Positions 60,347 to 64,000 of a stretch of DNA of 64,000 bases are shown piece by piece. Source of the DNA: Eubacteriaceae bacterium. Lineage in GTDB: Bacteria > Bacillota > Clostridia > Peptostreptococcales > Anaerovoracaceae. A program made the translations under genes and the position numbers. Numbering within the stretch: the stretch's first letter is position 1; each line of letters opens with the position of its first letter. The DNA is taken from positions 20,436 through 84,435 of the forward strand of contig JALCRY010000005.1 in assembly GCA_022652985.1 (NCBI GenBank). Reading direction: 5' to 3'. Under the pieces are notes generated by a model that was given only the letters and a program-made list of their open reading frames with translations, was not told the DNA's origin and ran no database searches.

Positions 60347-60394
60347 GCGGTTTCCTCCTTTTGCCCAGGTTCTATTATAGCAAAAGTCAGGCAA

Positions 60395-60434
60395 AAAGGA
60401 CCCCGGATCAACAGAATCTGTTTCCGGGGCCTTT
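60395..60434 (-). terminator. Terminator of the methionine gamma-lyase gene
   Basis: Arms 60395-60407 and 60423-60434 pair around CCCCGG/CCGGGG, with TTTTTG after it on the reverse strand. Confidence 0.85.
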
Positions 60435-60484
60435 AAGATTGTGATTTTATTTGATGTATTGGAAGGTTTTATGTTATCTGTTTT

Positions 60485-61672
60485 TTAGATCTGGGCAAAT
60501 GCCTGGTCGAGATCTGCGATGATGTCATCAGCATTCTCAAGTCCGCAGGACAGTCTGATCATTCCTTCCGGAATGCCTGCTTCAGCCAGTTCCTCAGGGC
60601 TGTATGTCGAGTGCGTCATTGAAGCCGGATGCTCGATCAGTGTCTCAGCGTCGCCGAGCGATACCGCGAGTGTGCAGAGCTTCAGGCTGTTGCAGAGCTT
60701 TTCGCCTTCTGCCTTTGTAGCTACTTCGAACGAGATCATGCCGCCGAAGCCGCGTGTCATCTGCTTAGCTGCAACTTCGTGTCCAGGGAAGCTCTCGAGT
60801 CCAGGGTAATTTACCTTTGTTACCTTAGGCTGCTTCTCAAGATACTGAGCGATCTTCATACCGTTCTCGCAGTGTCTCATCATACGAACTTCCATTGTCT
60901 TGAGTCCTCTGAGGATCAGGAATGCTTCGAAAGGTCCCATAACGGATCCTGTCATGTCCTTAACTCCGAACATAGCGACTCTCTGAATAAATTCTGCATC
61001 TCCTACTACGAATCCGGCGATGACATCTCCGTGTCCGTTCAGGTACTTTGTAGCGGAATGAACTACTACATCAGCTCCGAGCGACAGCGGCTGCTGGCAG
61101 TAAGGCGATGCAAATGTGTTATCGCATACTACCTTGATGTCCTTGTTGTATCCGTGAGCGATTTCAGCGATCTTCGCGATATCTGTGATCTTCATGTTAG
61201 GGTTTGCCGGTGTCTCGAGATATACGCAGCAGGTGTTGTCCGTGAGGGCAGCCTTTACTTCGTCCATATTCGAGCAGTCGATAAATTCAACTTCTACGCC
61301 GTACTGTGTAACGCCTGCGCTGAGCAGTGCGAATGTGCATCCGTACAGCGTCTTGTCAGCTACGATTTTCTTGCCTGCGCCTGCGATCGACCAGATGCAT
61401 GATGAGATAGCACCCATGCCGGATGCCGCTGCCTGGCATGCTTCGCCGCCTTCGAGTGCAGCTACCTTATCCTGGACCATCTTTATTGTAGGATTGCCGA
61501 GACGAGTATAGATAAAACCATCTTCTTTGCCCGCGAAACGAGCCGCACCCTGTGCGCAGTCGTCAAAGACGAATGTCGATGTCTGATAGATAGGCATCGT
61601 CAGTGCGCCGAACTGTGTGTCTCTGATGTTTCCCTCGTGAATAGCTCTTGTGCCAAATCCTTTTTCTGCCAT
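60485..61672 (-). CDS. megL: Methionine gamma-lyase (PLP enzyme)
   Basis: A 395-residue Cys/Met-metabolism PLP enzyme. SATKYLNGHGDVIAG holds the PLP-binding Lys; YQTSTFVFDD and YTRLGNPTIKMV bind the cofactor phosphate of the neighbouring subunit. DKTLYGCTFALL contains the Cys (position ~115) characteristic of methionine gamma-lyases, which is Gly/other in most cystathionine enzymes, so cleavage of methionine to methanethiol, 2-oxobutyrate and ammonia is favoured. Divergent LysR gene upstream. Cystathionine gamma-lyase is the alternative. Confidence 0.87.
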   Translation of the reverse strand: MAEKGFGTRAIHEGNIRDTQFGALTMPIYQTSTFVFDDCAQGAARFAGKEDGFIYTRLGNPTIKMVQDKVAALEGGEACQAAASGMGAISSCIWSIAGAGKKIVADKTLYGCTFALLSAGVTQYGVEVEFIDCSNMDEVKAALTDNTCCVYLETPANPNMKITDIAKIAEIAHGYNKDIKVVCDNTFASPYCQQPLSLGADVVVHSATKYLNGHGDVIAGFVVGDAEFIQRVAMFGVKDMTGSVMGPFEAFLILRGLKTMEVRMMRHCENGMKIAQYLEKQPKVTKVNYPGLESFPGHEVAAKQMTRGFGGMISFEVATKAEGEKLCNSLKLCTLAVSLGDAETLIEHPASMTHSTYSPEELAEAGIPEGMIRLSCGLENADDIIADLDQAFAQI

Positions 61673-61818
61673 GATAATTTACCTCCTGTTGATACGCAGC
61701 GCGTCTGTATACGCGCCGAAAAAACAATTGATTTATTAGCCTGAGTTGTATATGTATTTTGTGATTTCAGTATATCATGTGCCGGAAATATCTGATAATT
61801 CTTAAAATTGAAGATGGT

Positions 61819-61835
61819 TATCGGTTCAATCGATA
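61819..61835. promoter_or_regulatory. Dyad between megL and lysR (LysR-box-like)
   Basis: TATCG-N7-CGATA fits the T-N11-A form of LysR boxes and sits between the divergent genes. The reverse -10 box TATACT lies near 61780. The 291-base gap otherwise shows only a short GCGCGT/ACGCGC hairpin in the megL leader. Confidence 0.5.
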
Positions 61836-61963
61836 GCAAAATCAACACGCATTTTTCGGCGTTTTGTAGACTATCTGCCTGTTATGCCTGTCAATATATT
61901 GAAAAAAGCATAATTCAACGTTATAATATAACCTATATATAATATATTTTGATGGTGATCGTT

Positions 61964-62851
61964 ATGACAAATACCGAAATCGAAGTATTTCTGACTATTG
62001 TCAGTAAAGGAAGTATCTCCAAAGCGGCAGAAGCGCTTTATGTTACCCAGCCCGCTCTTTCGAGAAGGCTCAAAGCTCTTGAAGATGAACTCGGGTATAA
62101 GCTTTTTGTGCGTGAAAAGGGCAGGCGCGGCCTCATGCTGACCCCGGAGGGAGAGACATTCGCAGCCCTCGCCGAAAAGTGGCAGGATCTTCTGCACGAA
62201 ATGCAGTGTGTAAAAACTAATACAAAAAATACGGTCCTGAAGATCGGCTCGGTCGATTTTTTCAATACATATGTCATGCCGCTGATCTGTCAGAAATACC
62301 TGCACGAGATACACAATACCGATCTCGTTATCATGACGGTCCATGACTGGGACGCATATTCCTATATTACCGGCAATAAAGCCGATATCGCTTTTGTAAA
62401 TTCTACAGAGTACAGCAAAAAAGTCGCGACAAAACCTGTCTTCAGTGAACGGATGGTGCTGCTTGCCTCCGGGCCGATGATCCTGCCGGATATCGTTCAC
62501 CCTTCCGATCTCGATCCGTCGCAGGAAGTCAAAATGATCTGGGAAACCAATTTCATGCAGTGGCATGATTACTGGTTCGGCGCCAGTACGCAGCCGCGCG
62601 TTACAGTGAACAAGATGTCTCTGGTGGAATACTTCATGGGGGAAGGGGAAAAGTGGTGCATCATGCCCGCCTCGGCGTCATTCGCCCTGTCGAACAGCCG
62701 CGGCTTTACGGTGCACGAACTCGCCGAGGCACCGCCGGATCTTGTCTGTTACTGCCTCAGCACGGGCGGCAAAAAACACCCCGCGGCAGCAAAATTCGTG
62801 GAGTTCATGCACAATTATCTGGAAAATGTCGATTATGTGAATCTGATTTAG
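61964..62851 (+). CDS. LysR-family regulator, divergent from megL
   Basis: A ~295-residue LysR regulator. IEVFLTIVSKGSISKAAEAL and VTQPALSRRLKALEDELGYKL form the winged helix-turn-helix; the rest is the two-lobed effector domain. In-frame ATG exists at 61949 too; 61964 (MTNTEIEVFLT) aligns better with family starts. It probably controls megL through the dyad at 61819. Confidence 0.9.
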   Translation: MTNTEIEVFLTIVSKGSISKAAEALYVTQPALSRRLKALEDELGYKLFVREKGRRGLMLTPEGETFAALAEKWQDLLHEMQCVKTNTKNTVLKIGSVDFFNTYVMPLICQKYLHEIHNTDLVIMTVHDWDAYSYITGNKADIAFVNSTEYSKKVATKPVFSERMVLLASGPMILPDIVHPSDLDPSQEVKMIWETNFMQWHDYWFGASTQPRVTVNKMSLVEYFMGEGEKWCIMPASASFALSNSRGFTVHELAEAPPDLVCYCLSTGGKKHPAAAKFVEFMHNYLENVDYVNLI

Positions 62852-62862
62852 TTCCGGACCTG

Positions 62863-63783
62863 TCAGTCGTATTCGTCAAGTATCCCGCCGAGCATTTCGA
62901 TATACTCATTGGCGTTGTCCGAAAGCGGCACATCCTGCAGTTTGATGTACCCGATTTTCATGACTTCCTGCTCTTCCTTGATCGGGATAGTCATGACGCG
63001 GTCGTCCGCATATCCCTCCGGGATGATCCCCGTGCCCGTAGTCACCGCGTCGCTGTTGGCCACAATGCTGTAGAACGATGCCCGGTCCGAAATGATTATA
63101 ATCTTGTCAAAACTGTATTTATCGCGGAGTGCGACTTCCTCAGAAAAACTGAATGCGCTGGTATCGCTTTTTTCATATGCCATGATCGGATAATCCCTGA
63201 GCTGCGCCAGTTCGATTTCTTTCTGCCCCGAAAGAGGATGCCCCTTTCTGAGAAAAACCCGCGGTCTGATCGGTTTAAGCTCACTGAAGACAACGCCGTA
63301 GGAAGAAAACAATTTTTTCATATACTTTTCCGTAGTCGGCGAAACGAAAACGATACCTAACTCGCTCTGCCTGCCGGAAACGTCCCTGATCACTTTATCC
63401 AGCTCGCATTCCTTGAACTGAAGGTTCTGCCTCTGCTCCGGATGCAGCTTCATAAATTCAACAAACGCCTTTGTACAGAACGGATATCTCTGTGTGGAAA
63501 CAGAGAGCCTTACCGTGCCGGCCGAGTTTTTATCCTCGTAGTGCCTCGCGACTTTCTGACTCTGTTCGACTATCGGCTTTATCTGAGCGATGAGCTCATT
63601 GCCCTCCTCGGTAGGTATTATTCCTTTGTTTCCTCTGTAAAAAACAGAGATCCCCAGTTCGCTTTCGACTGCCTTTATGGCAGAAGAAATCGTGGACTGT
63701 GAAATGAACATTGCCTGTGCGGCCTTGTTCATCGAGCCCTGCTGATAGATCTCCATGATATACATCATCTGCAGTAATGTCAT
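62863..63783 (-). CDS. LysR-family regulator
   Basis: A 306-residue LysR protein: MMYIMEIYQQGSMNKAAQAM, SQSTISSAIKAVESELGISV (DNA-binding helix) and an effector domain. Convergent with the previous LysR gene, 11 bases apart, no terminator visible. Target genes are not evident in this window; the sigma-factor gene lies just upstream on the same strand. Confidence 0.9.
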   Translation of the reverse strand: MTLLQMMYIMEIYQQGSMNKAAQAMFISQSTISSAIKAVESELGISVFYRGNKGIIPTEEGNELIAQIKPIVEQSQKVARHYEDKNSAGTVRLSVSTQRYPFCTKAFVEFMKLHPEQRQNLQFKECELDKVIRDVSGRQSELGIVFVSPTTEKYMKKLFSSYGVVFSELKPIRPRVFLRKGHPLSGQKEIELAQLRDYPIMAYEKSDTSAFSFSEEVALRDKYSFDKIIIISDRASFYSIVANSDAVTTGTGIIPEGYADDRVMTIPIKEEQEVMKIGYIKLQDVPLSDNANEYIEMLGGILDEYD

Positions 63784-63798
63784 GATGCGCTCCTGTTG

Positions 63799-64000
63799 TT
63801 ATTTTGCGAATTCGGCTTTGAATCTCTGGCGTATAGCTTTCTCCGCCCGGGAGATCGTCATCTGCGATACTCCGAGGTCATTCGCTATCTCCGCCTGTGA
63901 TTTTTCTTCTATAAATCTTTTTTTGAAAATATATCTGTTTGTCTCGCTTAAAGTCCCGAGTACAGTATCGATGATCTCGCGGTTTTCCAGACTGTCGTAG
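63799..64000 (-). CDS. Sigma-70-family factor, C-terminal end (cut by window edge)
   Basis: The reverse frame ends at TAA 63799-63801 and is open to the window edge, 66 residues seen. It contains a region 4 helix-turn-helix: RFIEEKSQAEIANDLGVSQM followed by TISRAEKAIRQRFK, in the SigB/SigF/SigG style (Ala-Glu-Ile-Ala, Val-Ser-Gln-Met). The rest lies outside the window, so the exact sigma factor is not known. Confidence 0.8.
   Translation of the reverse strand, partial: YDSLENREIIDTVLGTLSETNRYIFKKRFIEEKSQAEIANDLGVSQMTISRAEKAIRQRFKAEFAK

Overview
The window looks like chromosome of an anaerobic Firmicute of the class Clostridia. The evidence is the block rpsF-ssb-rpsR / gdpP-rplI-dnaB-dnaD, RNase M5 next to ksgA, an LtaS-type lipoteichoic acid synthase, a DnaD-family protein, CoA-dependent fermentative enzymes and sigma-54 activators of the PrpR type. 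A family such as Anaerovoracaceae would fit, but that is only a guess. I see no tRNA, rRNA, CRISPR array or prophage.

Layout. (1) 1-2731: the N-terminal end of a PAS-domain protein (reverse), a PepV-type dipeptidase and ketopantoate reductase. (2) 2804-9874: one aromatic amino acid operon, aroF-tyrA-aroB-aroA-aroC-chorismate mutase-aroE/aroK fusion. It is preceded by a strong sigma-70-type promoter, a tyrosine-rich leader peptide and an intrinsic terminator, which together form a ribosome-sensing attenuator. (3) 9875-35640: an accessory catabolic region that reads as more A/T-rich. It has five good -24/-12 (sigma-54) promoters and two PrpR-type sigma-54 activators. Its units are a CoA-acylating aldehyde dehydrogenase; a reverse operon PrpF-like isomerase / aconitase-type hydratase large and small subunits / class III CoA-transferase / HMG-CoA-lyase-like enzyme / Fe-S scaffold / GGGtGRT protein / activator; a reverse unit of a 4-hydroxybutyrate-dehydrogenase-like protein lacking one metal ligand plus a PEBP protein; an enoate-reductase-like flavoenzyme; an IS200 element; a TetR regulator; a glycerol-facilitator-type channel; and a reverse operon aldehyde dehydrogenase / two tandem iron alcohol dehydrogenases / MFS carrier / 4-hydroxybutyrate-dehydrogenase-like enzyme / second activator. 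(4) 35736-64000: mostly household genes. These are the ftsB-rnmV-ksgA-ltaS-ybaK operon, a two-component system with an ABC exporter, a thioesterase, the replication and ribosomal-protein block, lipid and cell-envelope genes, a GlcD-type flavin oxidase, methionine gamma-lyase with a divergent LysR regulator, a second LysR regulator, and the C-terminus of a sigma factor.

How the genes may work together. The aro operon makes chorismate and prephenate and commits flux to tyrosine; its leader would sense charged tRNA-Tyr. The sigma-54 units share paired dyads of the form TTTCA-N4-TGAAA upstream of their promoters, so they look like one regulon or two overlapping ones. The enzymes suggest import of a small alcohol or diol, stepwise oxidation (alcohol to aldehyde to hydroxy acid to semialdehyde to acyl-CoA), and a separate route in which an unsaturated branched dicarboxylate is isomerised, hydrated, activated to a CoA ester and cleaved. 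The substrates are inferred, not shown by the sequence.
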